The notes under the pieces were generated by a model. That model saw only the letters and a list, made by a program, of their open reading frames with translations. It had not been told where the DNA came from and did no database searches. The translations under genes were made by a program, and so were the position numbers. Below are positions 42,881 through 51,605 of a stretch of 64,000 nt of DNA, in pieces; position 1 is the stretch's first letter, and every line of letters starts with the position of its first letter. Source of the DNA: Neoceratodus forsteri (lineage: Eukaryota > Chordata > Ceratodontiformes > Ceratodontidae); NCBI GenBank assembly GCA_016271365.2, contig CM057451.1:366813501-366877500 (forward strand), given 5' to 3'.

Positions 42881-42884
42881 TCTG

Positions 42885-43890
42885 CAGCCACCCCCCCCCC
42901 CGCTCTCCCAGGCCATGTCGGTCCCACGGGCCCGTTATCCTGGGAGACGTTCAGAGGTTCTGCGGCGGCCTTCCCCTCATATGTTAGGTACATGAATGAG
43001 CGGGTTTTTCACCTATCCCCACTGCCGCAGGAGTCCTCTGGACACTCAAGTTCTCCGTCATCCTCGTCTCCCTCCTCTGAGGGAGAGGAACCCACTGGTC
43101 ATCTCTCCTCCGATGCTGTTTTCACTGAGTATCAGCGATTGCTTTCGAGGATGGTGAGGGATCTTCTAATTTCCTATGTTAGGCGAGACAATACTGAGCG
43201 GGAGACGTGTGAATTCCTTGGCGAATTCAGTGCCCAGCACTTGGTGGTACTATCCTGGCCTGTTCCCTTCCAGGAGGCGTCTATCCGTTCCTGGCAGTCG
43301 CCAGCCGCCCTTTCTTCAGCCCCGGCAGACTGCCAACGTAGGTATTGTGCCCCTTCGGAATCCCTAGGTTCTCTCCCCAACCCACCCTCGGGTTTGGCAT
43401 ACCTAGAGACTCCCTCCGGGCGCCGCCGCCTGGTGCACAACCGTCCACCAGACTCGTATTCTCTACAGTTCGACCGGTGGGGGCGAAGAATGTTCTCTTC
43501 CTCTTGTGCGATGTCTTGCATTGCATTTCATCAGGCCCATCACGCTGCCTACAGTAGGCATTTGTGGTCGATGCTTTCCCAAATCTTAGCTTCAATGCCT
43601 GATATGGAGCAAACCAGACAGGCTATTGCCCTCTCTGCTGTAGGCCTGGAGCTGGCAAGACACCAAGCAAGGGCATCTTATGACGCCAATGATGTGGCTT
43701 CCAGGGACAGCGATCTGTATTAGGCGGACGGCATGGCTTCGTCTATCAAGGTTGTCACCCCTGGCCCGGCGTAGGGTGATTCGCTCCGCTTTCCGGGGGA
43801 CCCGTCTCTTTTACTCCAGAGCTAGGAGACTTCTGCAGGGGCTTCCTCCGTCTCCCCGTCCTCGGGGGCACCTCCTAGCTCTTCTCCCCT
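42885..43890 (+). pseudogene. gag: DIRS-A gag, C-terminal part (copy 2)
   Basis: The frame 42797-43723 is almost intact: GHVGPTGPLSWETFRGSAAA, TEYQRLLSRMVRDLLISYVR, MFSSSCAMSCIAFHQAHHAA, YSRHLWSMLSQILASMPDME, and the DIRS gag end ALSAVGLELARHQARASYDA. After a frameshift at 43705 it continues AICIRRTAWLRLSRLSPLAR and AFRGTRLFYSRARRLLQGLP to a stop at 43892. It closely matches copy 1. It presumably forms the particle around element RNA and may serve non-autonomous copies. Confidence 0.75.
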
Positions 43891-44019
43891 AGAGCTTCTC
43901 TCTTGATTGCTAGGGTCTTCCCCTTCTGTTTCTCACCAACAGGAGGCTGGGGTCTTGCTCCCTCAGGGGTTTCACCCCCCTTCTTGGGATGGGGGTTGAG
44001 CCACTCACCCAAGCAGTAA

Positions 44020-44110
44020 TGAATGGTGAAGATTGACAAGGGAAGATATGAAAATTACGTACCTACCGTAATTCTTGATCTTCTCTTGTATCTTCACCAT
44101 TCATTACTGA
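44020..44110 (+). repeat. DIRS-A copy 2 internal complementary region
   Basis: Reads CAGTAATGAATGGTGAAGAT (right-end word), then the perfect dyad AATTACG-TACCTAC-CGTAATT at 44053-44073, then TCTTGATCTTCTCTTGTATC and TTCACCATTCATTACTG (left-end word). It joins the complements of both ends. Confidence 0.9.
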
Positions 44111-45082
44111 TACCCGCCCACCTTCCTCTCAGTGGCCTCCTACTGTGGCGTCTCCCCCTCCCGTCTCGTTCCTCTCCCTCCCTTTGGCCTTTATGCCAAA
44201 AAAAAAAAAAAAGTTCTGTTTTCCGTTCTCTTTGAATGGATCTTTTTTCCTCAAGGTAAAGAGGAACGAGCAGGGTCTGTGTTTCACCTATTCTGAGGGA
44301 ACTCTTTCTGACTGCCCCTAGGGTGCGACCTCTGGGCACCTTGATCATGTTACGCAGTTCACAGCTTCAGAGACCGTGCCCTGGCCCGGCCTCAAAAAAA
44401 AATTAGATTCCCCCTGGCAGCTGTTATTATTCAGCTCATTCTGGCTGGTGCTTTTGCACTTCTTAGCCTTGAGCGGTTGCTCTTACCTTGCCTTGGGGAG
44501 TCTGATTGAGTTCCCACTCTATCCTTTCATACAAAGCTGCCTTCTGTAGGGCATAATCCTTCCCCATACACTTCTGTGTTAGCACTTAACAGGGTGCTAA
44601 GGGGCTAGTCCCCTTCCTAGGTGGGCGCTCTCTTTCCGGAACAGATTTTCTGCCCAGGCAGTCTGTGAGCTCTCAGCTAGGATGTAGGGACTTGGCATGT
44701 TGAAGATTAGAGAATCTGCCTTTATGTCCGATCTGTGCAGGCGGTTCGGTTGAACCTTCTCTCAGACCTATCAACAGGGATTCTTGCTCCCTTGCTTTAG
44801 CCTCGAGCTTATAAGCCTCTCAATCAATGCGTCTATGGGCACTTTCTCCCCTCTCAGCATGCCTTCTTTTCTTCTCTTTATTCTTCTTCTTCTTCTCTCT
44901 CTCTCTCTCTCTATCTGTTCCTCCCATAGAGCCGCCCCGGAAAGGAGGCCCTGCGGTCTCTTAGGGTAGGAATTCTCTCTCCTCTGTCTGTTCTCTCCGG
45001 CTTATTCCTTTTTCAGTTTATATCTTTTCCTTTTTCTGTCTCTCGGCTCTCTTGCCTCGCTCTCCTTTTTTCCTTATCCTTT
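44111..45082 (+). other. DIRS-A copy 2 region downstream of the ICR
   Basis: Pyrimidine-rich non-coding sequence with A runs (44201-44214, 44395-44402) and a CT microsatellite (44892-44913). No coding motif is seen. It is the 3' untranslated part of DIRS-A up to the insertion point of DIRS-B copy 3. Confidence 0.6.
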
Positions 45083-45275
45083 GATCTTCCTGGACATAAG
45101 TCTCCACCACTCATTCACACTAGTGGGATTGGCGCCGGAGGCACTAAGACCCTTCGGGAGCAAACTTTTTGCTGGAGGGTCGCGCGAGAGGCTGCGCCGA
45201 GACACGGTGCGCCCATGAGCAGCGTGCTCGAGCGGTGCACGACCATCTCGGCGACGACCCTCCAACCGCCCCTCA
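45083..45275 (+). repeat. DIRS-B copy 3 left terminal repeat
   Basis: Begins GATCTTCCTGGACATAAGTC then TCCACCACTCATTCACACTA and GTGGGATTGGCGCC. The reverse complement is at 50715-50875 (CAATCCCACTAGTGTGAATG and AGTGGTGGAGAC). Confidence 0.9.
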
Positions 45276-46479
45276 GTTCCTTTTTTCCCGCCGTCGAAAA
45301 GCGCCTTCAGTGACGACGTCGTCACTTATGCGGAGTCAAACTTCAAACTAGCGATAGTTTTCAGTTTGTTTTTGTAACATTATCACGAGTAGTATCGCTT
45401 AGTTTTATTCTATTTTCGTAAATTTTTCTAATATTTAAATTTAACTTACTTGAAGAAGTCTCGCCTACTGGACGGAGTTCCACCATGGCAGGTCAGGTGA
45501 CGGTAGGAGACTTCATATGAAAGCTGTTCAGTCAGCCGGGCTGGGTCCGTCAGCCTCCTTCTCCTCAGCGGGTTCCGACTCACGGTCAGTCCGATGTCTG
45601 GGATGGCGGTCCTCTACCGCATAAAATAAACGGTCGCGTTCTCGGCGCTCGTTCGCCTCGAGCTTCTTCGCCCACAGGTCAAAAAGAGAAGGCATCACCG
45701 AGGTCGCTCTGGTATGTTCGCGTGCGGACGGTCGGTTATCGCTGCTAGTTGCCGGTCTCCTCTTCGGAGTCGCCAACTTCCGATAATCGTCGCTCCTCGA
45801 CATCGGAGCCCCTCCGCTTATAGGTAGGGCTCCAGATGAGCAGTTTCATCAGTGGGCCTCTTATGGAGCGGCGGGCTCGGAGGTTGGTTCTTCTGCTTGG
45901 CTCGTTACCTCCGGAGCCTCGGCTCCTCCGGGCGATCAGGTAGCGGTTGACCTTCCTAGTCGCCCGCGCTTCTTCGTGCTAGCACTTCGCGTTTAGGTGT
46001 TTCCCTCGCTGGCTGCGGGCGCAGGGCCTCACCGATGCTCTTATCTCCCGGTATTTTCCTTCTCTTTTTCCAGGTTCCCGGGCTTTTCCGCACCTTCTGC
46101 AGGGGTCTCTGGCCGTGTCGGGCGCCGCTGGGCCGCTGAGCTTGCGGCGCCGCTACGGCGCCACAGGTCTCTCGGCGCTGCTGGTGGCCGCGCTATCTCG
46201 CGGGCGCCGCCGTGGTGCTGTTGATCGGGGCGCTCGTCACGCGCGCTGCCTCGCGGCGCCGTCGCGCGCCGCCCGCGGGCGCCGTCGCGGGCCGCTGGTC
46301 AGCGCCAGGCGCTGGGCGGCGTCCGCGGGCGCTGGGGCGCTTATGGGGTCACAGGTTTCTTCGCGCCGTGCGCCTCCTCGTGCCGCTTTCAGCCTGCCTG
46401 CTGCCTGCGCGCCGTGCAGCCCTTGGGGACTCTCCTTGTTTTTCTGCCATTTCCTCCTCTCCTAATTTTCACTCCTTTC
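45276..46479 (+). other. DIRS-B copy 3 leader and degenerate gag start, CpG-rich
   Basis: Matches the leader of copies 1 and 2 (words CAGTTCCTTTTTTCCCGCCG and CAGTGACGACGTC near 45275-45325). From 46090 it becomes extremely rich in GCGCCG words. Several open frames here (for example 46115-46465) are composition effects; gag N-terminal sequence cannot be followed reliably. Confidence 0.5.
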
Positions 46480-47470
46480 CTGTCCAAACAGTCCTTTCTG
46501 GACCATCAGGAGATGATGTTGAGCTTGACCCAGACCTTCGGTTGGGTGATGAAGTGGAGGAAACAGGATCTTTCTTTGCTACAGAGCCTGTGTCGAGGAC
46601 CTGTCCTTTAGTCTCTGTTGAAGAACCTGGATCCACTCTTTCTCTCCAGACTACAGACATCGATCCTGGAAGATATTAAGACTCCAGTATCTTCATGCTT
46701 GGAGATCCCTACGGATTTGACTCCTCCGATTCAGCTTTCCTTCAGACGCTGTCTCAAATGGTATGGAATAACCTGCTCTTATTCCCTCAGTGCAAATCCA
46801 TTGATAAGAAGTATTCAGCTCCCAAGGATCAGTCCCATTTTGGCATCCCAAGCCTTTATGATCCTATTGTAGTCCTGGCAGAGAATGACAGGTCGTTCTT
46901 CCTCAAACTACTACAGCCTCGACCTATTAACAAAGAGTCTCAGAAGATTGAACATTAGGTAAGAGAGTCTTTGCTGCCTCCACTCTAAGTATGCTGTATG
47001 CACAGTTATCAAGGCTATTTTCTCAGTATGAGTATATCCTGTGGCACTCTATGAAAGAATGGTTGAAGTCTTCCAGATTCGGATTCCAAGTCAGAGCTCT
47101 TCTGACGCTATTAGAGTATTGAGTCCATAACCAACAGGTCAAAGCCGCCATGGACTTTCCGACACTGCTTCTCACCAGCAGCCGCTGGGATTTGTACCGC
47201 GCCATTCCTGGCTGCGCACTTTGCTTCACGAATGATGCTCAGCAGCAGGTGATGGCGCTGCCTTTTGATGGCTCCTTTCTTTTGGCCCTCAGGTGGAGCA
47301 AGCCTTAGAGGCCACTCAGAAGACTAGATCGCCATTAGTTGGCCAGACCTTCCGCCTCCTCCTCGGGGCATGTGAACAGACGCTAGTTTCATGTCGTCAG
47401 TCCTTTCAGAAGGCAGAGGCAGGGGAAGCTTCCATAAGAAGCCAATCTGCCCAACCTCAAAAGAAGACGC
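46480..47470 (+). pseudogene. gag: DIRS-B gag (copy 3)
   Basis: The acidic segment SGPSGDDVELDPDLRLGDEV then TCPLVSVEEPGSTLSLQTTD and IDPGRY (46480-46679) matches copy 2. The following parts lie in changing frames: MLGDPYGFDSSDSAFLQTLS, IDKKYSAPKDQSHFGIPSLY, DPIVVLAEN, then FSQYEYILWHSMKEWLKSS-like and VEQALEATQKTR at 47295. The element is young by composition but gag carries many single-base deletions. Confidence 0.65.
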
Positions 47471-47509
47471 AGCAGAAAGCGCAGACCCAAAGCTCCTGGC
47501 ACTCACCTT

Positions 47510-48250
47510 ATGAGTCGTTGGCCCAAGTTCCATCCACTCTGCCCGAGGTGGAACTTTCTCCTCCGTGGAGGTCGTCTGATGTACTTCTACAACCAGTGGA
47601 AGTCCATAACCTCAGACAAATGGGTTCTTCGGATAATTCGCGAGGGTTATTCTCTCAATTTCTTGGAACCCCCCCCGAATTGTCCTCCCATACGACAACC
47701 CAGGTTGTCGGCCTCTCAGTCAGATCTCCTCACCGCGGAGATCCAGGGCCTTCTGAACAACAGGGCAATAGAACTGGTGCCCCCGAATCTGCGAAACACA
47801 GGGTTCTACTCCCATTACTTTCTGGTTCCAAAGAAATCTGGGGATGCTCATTCTAGACCTCAGAAGTTAAACAAATTCCTCCCCAGGAGAAATTCAAGAT
47901 GATTTCCTAGGTACCCTGTTACCCTTGCTGCATCAGCACGACTGGCTGGCCTCCTGGATATGCAGGATGCTTACCAGCATATCCTCGGCCCACCCGACCC
48001 ACCGCAATTCCTCAGGTTTGTAGCTTTGGGTCAGCATTAGTTCAGAGTCCTGCCTTTGGGCCATCCTCGGCGCCGCGAGTTTTACAAAGTGTTGTGCAGT
48101 TCTCGGCAAGCATCTCAGGAAAGTCGGACTCGAGTGTTTCCTACCTGGACGATTGGCTTCTAGCAAGCCCTTCCGCCAAGGGACTTTGAAGCCGTGCAAC
48201 GACTTCGCCTCTCACGTCCATGGAGTTCTGCTGAATTTGAAAAATCAACT
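47510..48250 (+). pseudogene. pol: DIRS-B reverse transcriptase (copy 3)
   Basis: 47510-47902 reads SDKWVLRIIREGYSLNFLEP, SDLLTAEIQGLLNNRAIELV and NTGFYSHYFLVPKKSGDAHS. A frameshift then hides DMQDAYQHILGPPDPPQFLR-like sequence near 47960. The catalytic region appears as CFLPGRLASS in frame, with the YLDDW nucleotides (TACCTGGACGATTGGCTT, 48140-48157) one frame away. Frequent one-base losses, but the catalytic codons themselves are unchanged. Confidence 0.75.
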
Positions 48251-48559
48251 GCAACCTCCCAGAGGCTCCTTTCATAGGGACGCTTCAGACACCTCTTCAG
48301 CGAAGGCTTTCCTTCCAGAGGACAGAAGACTGACATCCTTCGATGGCCCTACATCAGGAGAACCAATCGGTTACAGCTCTCTCGATGCAACGATGTTGGG
48401 TCTCATGACGTCTCGGTCTTTACTGTCCCTCTGGGTCTGACTGCACATGAGAACCACCCAATGGATGCTCTCCACTCAGTGGTCCCCGACCTCTCACCCC
48501 AGTCTTATCCCATCAAGGTGACGGAGCCCTTCGAAGGTCTCTCACCTGGTGGTCTCAAG

Positions 48560-48990
48560 GAGCAATCTCCTGGAAGGATTCCCTTTGCTCCCCGGATCAT
48601 CAGATCTCCATCACCACAGATGCATCGCTTATGGGATGGGGAGCTCACTGTCTCTCCTCCACACTCAAGGTGTATGGACTCAGTTCAAACTCATCTCCAC
48701 ATAAATGTCCTGGAGATGAGAGCATCTCTATGCAATCCGAGCTCTGAAGGATGTCCTTTGTCACAAGAACATTCTCCTTCAAACGGACAACAAAGCAGTG
48801 ATGTATTACATCAACAAGCAAGGCGGTGCTCATTCTTATCCCTTTGCAGGGAAGCAATGAGGGTGTGGGAGTGGTGCTTGGAGCACAAGTCTCTGATTCA
48901 CGTTTATCTGCCAGGTATACAAAACGACCTAGCAGATCACCTCAGCAGAACGGAGGCAGACCTCACGAGTGGTCTCTCGATCCAGCCGTA
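48560..48990 (+). pseudogene. pol: DIRS-B RNase H (copy 3)
   Basis: 48461-48991 is open but mixes registers. The RNase H blocks are ISITTDASLMGWGAHCLSST-like near 48608, LQTDNKAVMYYINKQGGAHS-like near 48780-48835, REAMRVWEWCLEHKSLIHVY at 48845, and IQNDLADHLSRTEADLTSGL at 48915. The TDAS, TDN and DHLSRTE motifs are visible. Confidence 0.7.
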
Positions 48991-49340
48991 GCTCGGTCCC
49001 TGTTCAAAGAGTGGGGACTCCAGACCTGGACCTTTTGCATCCCCACTCAACGCAAAACTGCCTCTCTTCTGCTCCAGAAATCCAGGGCTGGCATTTTCTG
49101 TCAGGATGCGTTCAGGTCGTGTGGACAAAACGCTTTCTTACGCCTTTCCACCACTTCCCAATCCAGAGAGTACTCCTCAAGTTCCAGTCTCAGGGGACCA
49201 AGATGATTCTCATTGCTCCTTCCCTGGCCTCGCAACTATGGTTTCTACTCAACAGTATGTTAGCAGCCCCTCCAGACCACTTCCTTTGCAAATCAGTCTT
49301 CTGACTCAGGGTTCTTGGTCCATCCCAACCTGAAATCACT
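48991..49340 (+). pseudogene. DIRS-B methyltransferase-like region (copy 3)
   Basis: 48969-49304 contains GTPDLDLLHPHSTQNCLSSA then FLTPFHHFPIQRVLLKFQSQ and GTKMILIAPSLASQLWFLLN. It aligns with the block at 19846-20280 in copy 1. The Dam-like methyltransferase assignment rests on position and on known DIRS organisation. Confidence 0.5.
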
Positions 49341-49349
49341 TCACCTTCA

Positions 49350-50376
49350 TGTTTGGCTCCTGAAGAGATAGAAGTGAATCGCTTAACGCTCTCGAGAGTC
49401 TCAGACATCCTCTGGCTGCTCGGAAGCCAGCCACCCGAAAACGACGCCCAAATGGAAACGTTTCTCTGGTGCAAAATCCTCTTGAATCCCTTTCCTGTCC
49501 TCCTGGCAAGGTTCTGGAGTATCTTTGGACCTATCAAACTTAGGTCTTCAGTACTCACAGTTAAAGTTCACCTTAGTGCCATCTCAGCGTTCCATGAGCC
49601 GTTTCTTCCTTAACTCTGGCTCAGTTACCTATGGTGAGAGATTTCTTAGGATTCTCCATACCAGACCCCTGTTAAGCGTCCAGTTGCAGCCTGGGACATT
49701 AACCTGGTGCTGGACATGCTCACTCGGAAGCCTTTCGAACCCTTAGCTACCTGTGAGCTAAAATTTCTTACCTGGAAGACTGCCTTCCTGGTGGCCATTA
49801 CCTCAGCCCGCAGGGTCTCTGAGATACATGCACTGGTTACGGACCCTCCGTATACTGTATTCCATAAGGACAAGGTAGTTCTCCGTACTATCCTAAATTT
49901 TTCCCAAGGTTGTGCAGAATTCCATCTGAACCAACCTCTGGTACTTCCCGCATTTCTTCGCTAATTTCCAAAATGAAGGGAACGAGCTCTTTCATTCCTT
50001 GGATGTTAAGAGAGCCTTGCTGTTCTATTTAGATAGAACCAAGGATGTTCGCAAGACTCAGCAACTGTTCGTTTCTTTCAGCGACACCCAGCTGGGTCAA
50101 CCTGTCGCTATTAGATGTATCTCTTCATGGTTAGTGGCATGCCTTCGTCATTGCTATTCCATGGCTCAAGTTAAATTAGAAGGTAGAGTGTACGCTCACT
50201 CTACTAGGGCGGTCGCGGTATCCCTAGCGGAAATTCGCAATGTTCCAATTGCAGATATATGCAACGCCACTACCTGGAGCTCAGTGCATACCTTCGTTAA
50301 GCACTATGCACTGGATGTTCATGCCAGGCGACATTCTGCATTCGGCAGAACTATCCTTAATGGGCTTCTATCTTAG
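49350..50376 (+). pseudogene. DIRS-B tyrosine recombinase (copy 3), catalytic residues preserved
   Basis: The N-terminal part (49353-49690) is frameshifted but recognisable (VSDILWLLGSQPPENDAQME, FLWCKILLNPFPVLLARFWS). 49707-49964 gives MLDMLTRKPFEPLATCELKF and ITSARRVSEIHALVTDPPYT with the first catalytic Arg. 49999-50376 gives VKRALLFYLDRTKDVRKTQQ, YAHSTRAVAVSLAEIRNVPI (H-x-x-R at 50197-50208), ATTWSSVHTFVKHYALDVHA (Tyr codon 50305-50307) and ends FGRTILNGLLS. Only a stop near 49965 and upstream frameshifts disable it. It is the best recombinase in the window. Confidence 0.85.
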
Positions 50377-50439
50377 ACGCGTGAGCTCTGGCTTTCCTGA
50401 CGCCTTTTGGGGATTATCAGCTTGGTACTCTCCCACTAG

Positions 50440-50535
50440 TGTGATGTGGTGAGACTTATGTCCAGGAAGATAGGAAAATTACGTACCTACCGTAATTCTT
50501 GATCTTCTTGACGAGTCTCCACCACTCATTCACAC
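50440..50535 (+). repeat. DIRS-B copy 3 internal complementary region
   Basis: Joins TAGTGTGATGTGGTGAGACT and TATGTCCAGGAAGATAGGAA to the perfect dyad AATTACG-TACCTAC-CGTAATT (50477-50497), then TCTTGATCTTCTTGACGAGT and CTCCACCACTCATTCACAC. Both termini are represented in complement. Confidence 0.9.
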
Positions 50536-50714
50536 GCCCACCCTCCATCCCCGAGCTCACGCTGTATTGGTCTTCCTCCCTCAAATCTTTAGGCCGTGAG
50601 GACTTCTTTGCTGACCCTTCTTACGGGTCATACGGACTATCTTATGTCCGCTTTTTAATGTTAGGTTTACCGCTTCACATTAGTTGCTGCACCTCCTTGG
50701 TAAAAAAGGTACTG

Positions 50715-50910
50715 GCAGGTTGGAAGTGCGTCGCCCGAGATGGTCTTTCGCGCCGAGCCGCTGCTCCGGGCGCCGTGTCTCAGGGCGCCTCTCAAACCTC
50801 CAGCAAAAGTTTGTTCCCGATGGTCTTAGGCCCCGCCAATCCCACTAGTGTGAATGAGTGGTGGAGACTCATCCAAGAAGATCAAGAATTACGGTAGGTA
50901 CGTAATTTTC
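50715..50910 (+). repeat. DIRS-B copy 3 right terminal repeat with extension
   Basis: Complement of 45083-45275, then a 35-base extension AAGAAGATCAAGAATTACGG then TAGGTACGTAATTTTC. The dyad AATTACG-GTAGGTA-CGTAATT lies at 50887-50907, at the very end of the element. Confidence 0.9.
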
Positions 50911-50931
50911 CTTTTTCGCCTCTCCGGCTAC

Positions 50932-51131
50932 CAGAACTGAGTTAGAGGAGGAGTCTGCGGCACCTAATGGCCACCCCTCGCGCATGACGCAGCGCGTCGC
51001 CCTCGAGGGTGGCGCCATTGAGCCACCCCAAAAAAAATCTCGTAGCGGTGCACGCCTCCAGCACTACCCAAGCAGTAATGAATGGTGAAGATACAAGAGA
51101 AGATCAAGAATTACAGTAGGTACGTAATTTT
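50932..51131 (+). repeat. DIRS-A copy 2 right terminal repeat with extension
   Basis: Complement of 41102-41280. The extension from about 51086 reads GATACAAGAGAAGATCAAGA then ATTACAGTAGGTACGTAATT, giving the dyad with one changed base in the left arm (51109-51129). Confidence 0.9.
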
Positions 51132-51605
51132 CATTTCTTACCTTAAAAAACTACGCCCCCACATGATACTGTTACAAGAAATGCATATGAACTCTACAGA
51201 ACATCAAAAGTTGTTGAAATTTGGTATGAGCACAGTGGTGGCGAGCTCACACCATTCTGATAGGCAGAGGGGCACAGCAATATTGATCCCTAGCTATTCA
51301 GCATTCCAATTAGAAAATTCTTTTCATAACAGAGAGGGCACATTGGCTATGGTCAGAGGAACCTGGTGGGGCTCTTTTTCCGCAGTTAGCCTGTACCTCC
51401 CCCTGGGCTCGGATCCACAAACACATCAGAACCTGTTGGACAAAATAATCCATTTCAGACAAGGGGTTTTGGTGATAGGGGGAGACCTGAATTTATTAAC
51501 AGATCCAGGGAAAGATAGTTCTAACCCTAACCCACCTCGCATGACAGCAGGCCAAAGACATGGACATAGATTAATTAAGGAACTGGGTCTGCTGGACGTT
51601 TGACG
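51132..51605 (+). pseudogene. L1-type ORF2 endonuclease, continued after DIRS-A
   Basis: The frame continues SYLKKLRPHMILLQEMHMNS with the LLQE catalytic box (Met for Thr after it), SSHHSDRQRGTAILIPSYSA, GTWWGSFSAVSLYLPLGSDP and GVLVIGGDLNLLTDPGKDSS, where GGDLN is the nuclease box, ending ELGLLDV and a stop at 51601. Immediately after this point the sequence turns into the inverted copy. The reading frame is open for 170 codons. Confidence 0.8.

Larger units (their letters stand above)
45083..50910 (+). mobile_element. DIRS-B copy 3, complete ends, inserted in DIRS-A copy 2
   Basis: Left end GATCTTCCTGGACATAAGTC (45083-45275) is complementary to the right end (50715-50910), which finishes with the perfect dyad. 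Gag (46480-47470), reverse transcriptase (47510-48250), RNase H (48560-48990), methyltransferase-like (48991-49340), recombinase (49350-50376) and ICR (50440-50535) are in order over 5.8 kb. The leader at 45100-46400 is very CpG-rich compared with copies 1 and 2. The last 220 codons of the recombinase are nearly intact with all visible catalytic residues. Confidence 0.9.
41099..51131 (+). mobile_element. DIRS-A copy 2, complete ends, gag only, host of DIRS-B copy 3
   Basis: Left repeat 41102-41280 is complementary to right repeat 50932-51085. Gag (41461-43890) is followed after about 150 bases by the ICR (44020-44105); there is no pol. DIRS-B copy 3 (45083-50910) sits in the 3' region. Without it the element is about 4.2 kb. 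The insertion site in the L1 endonuclease is exact, because the intact L1 is present at 52521-53018. No target-site duplication is evident, only shared TTCTT-like bases. Confidence 0.85.

Noticed and set aside
44892..44913. CT microsatellite as a regulatory element
   Set aside because: A short pyrimidine repeat inside a pyrimidine-rich DIRS-A 3' region; nothing else supports a role.
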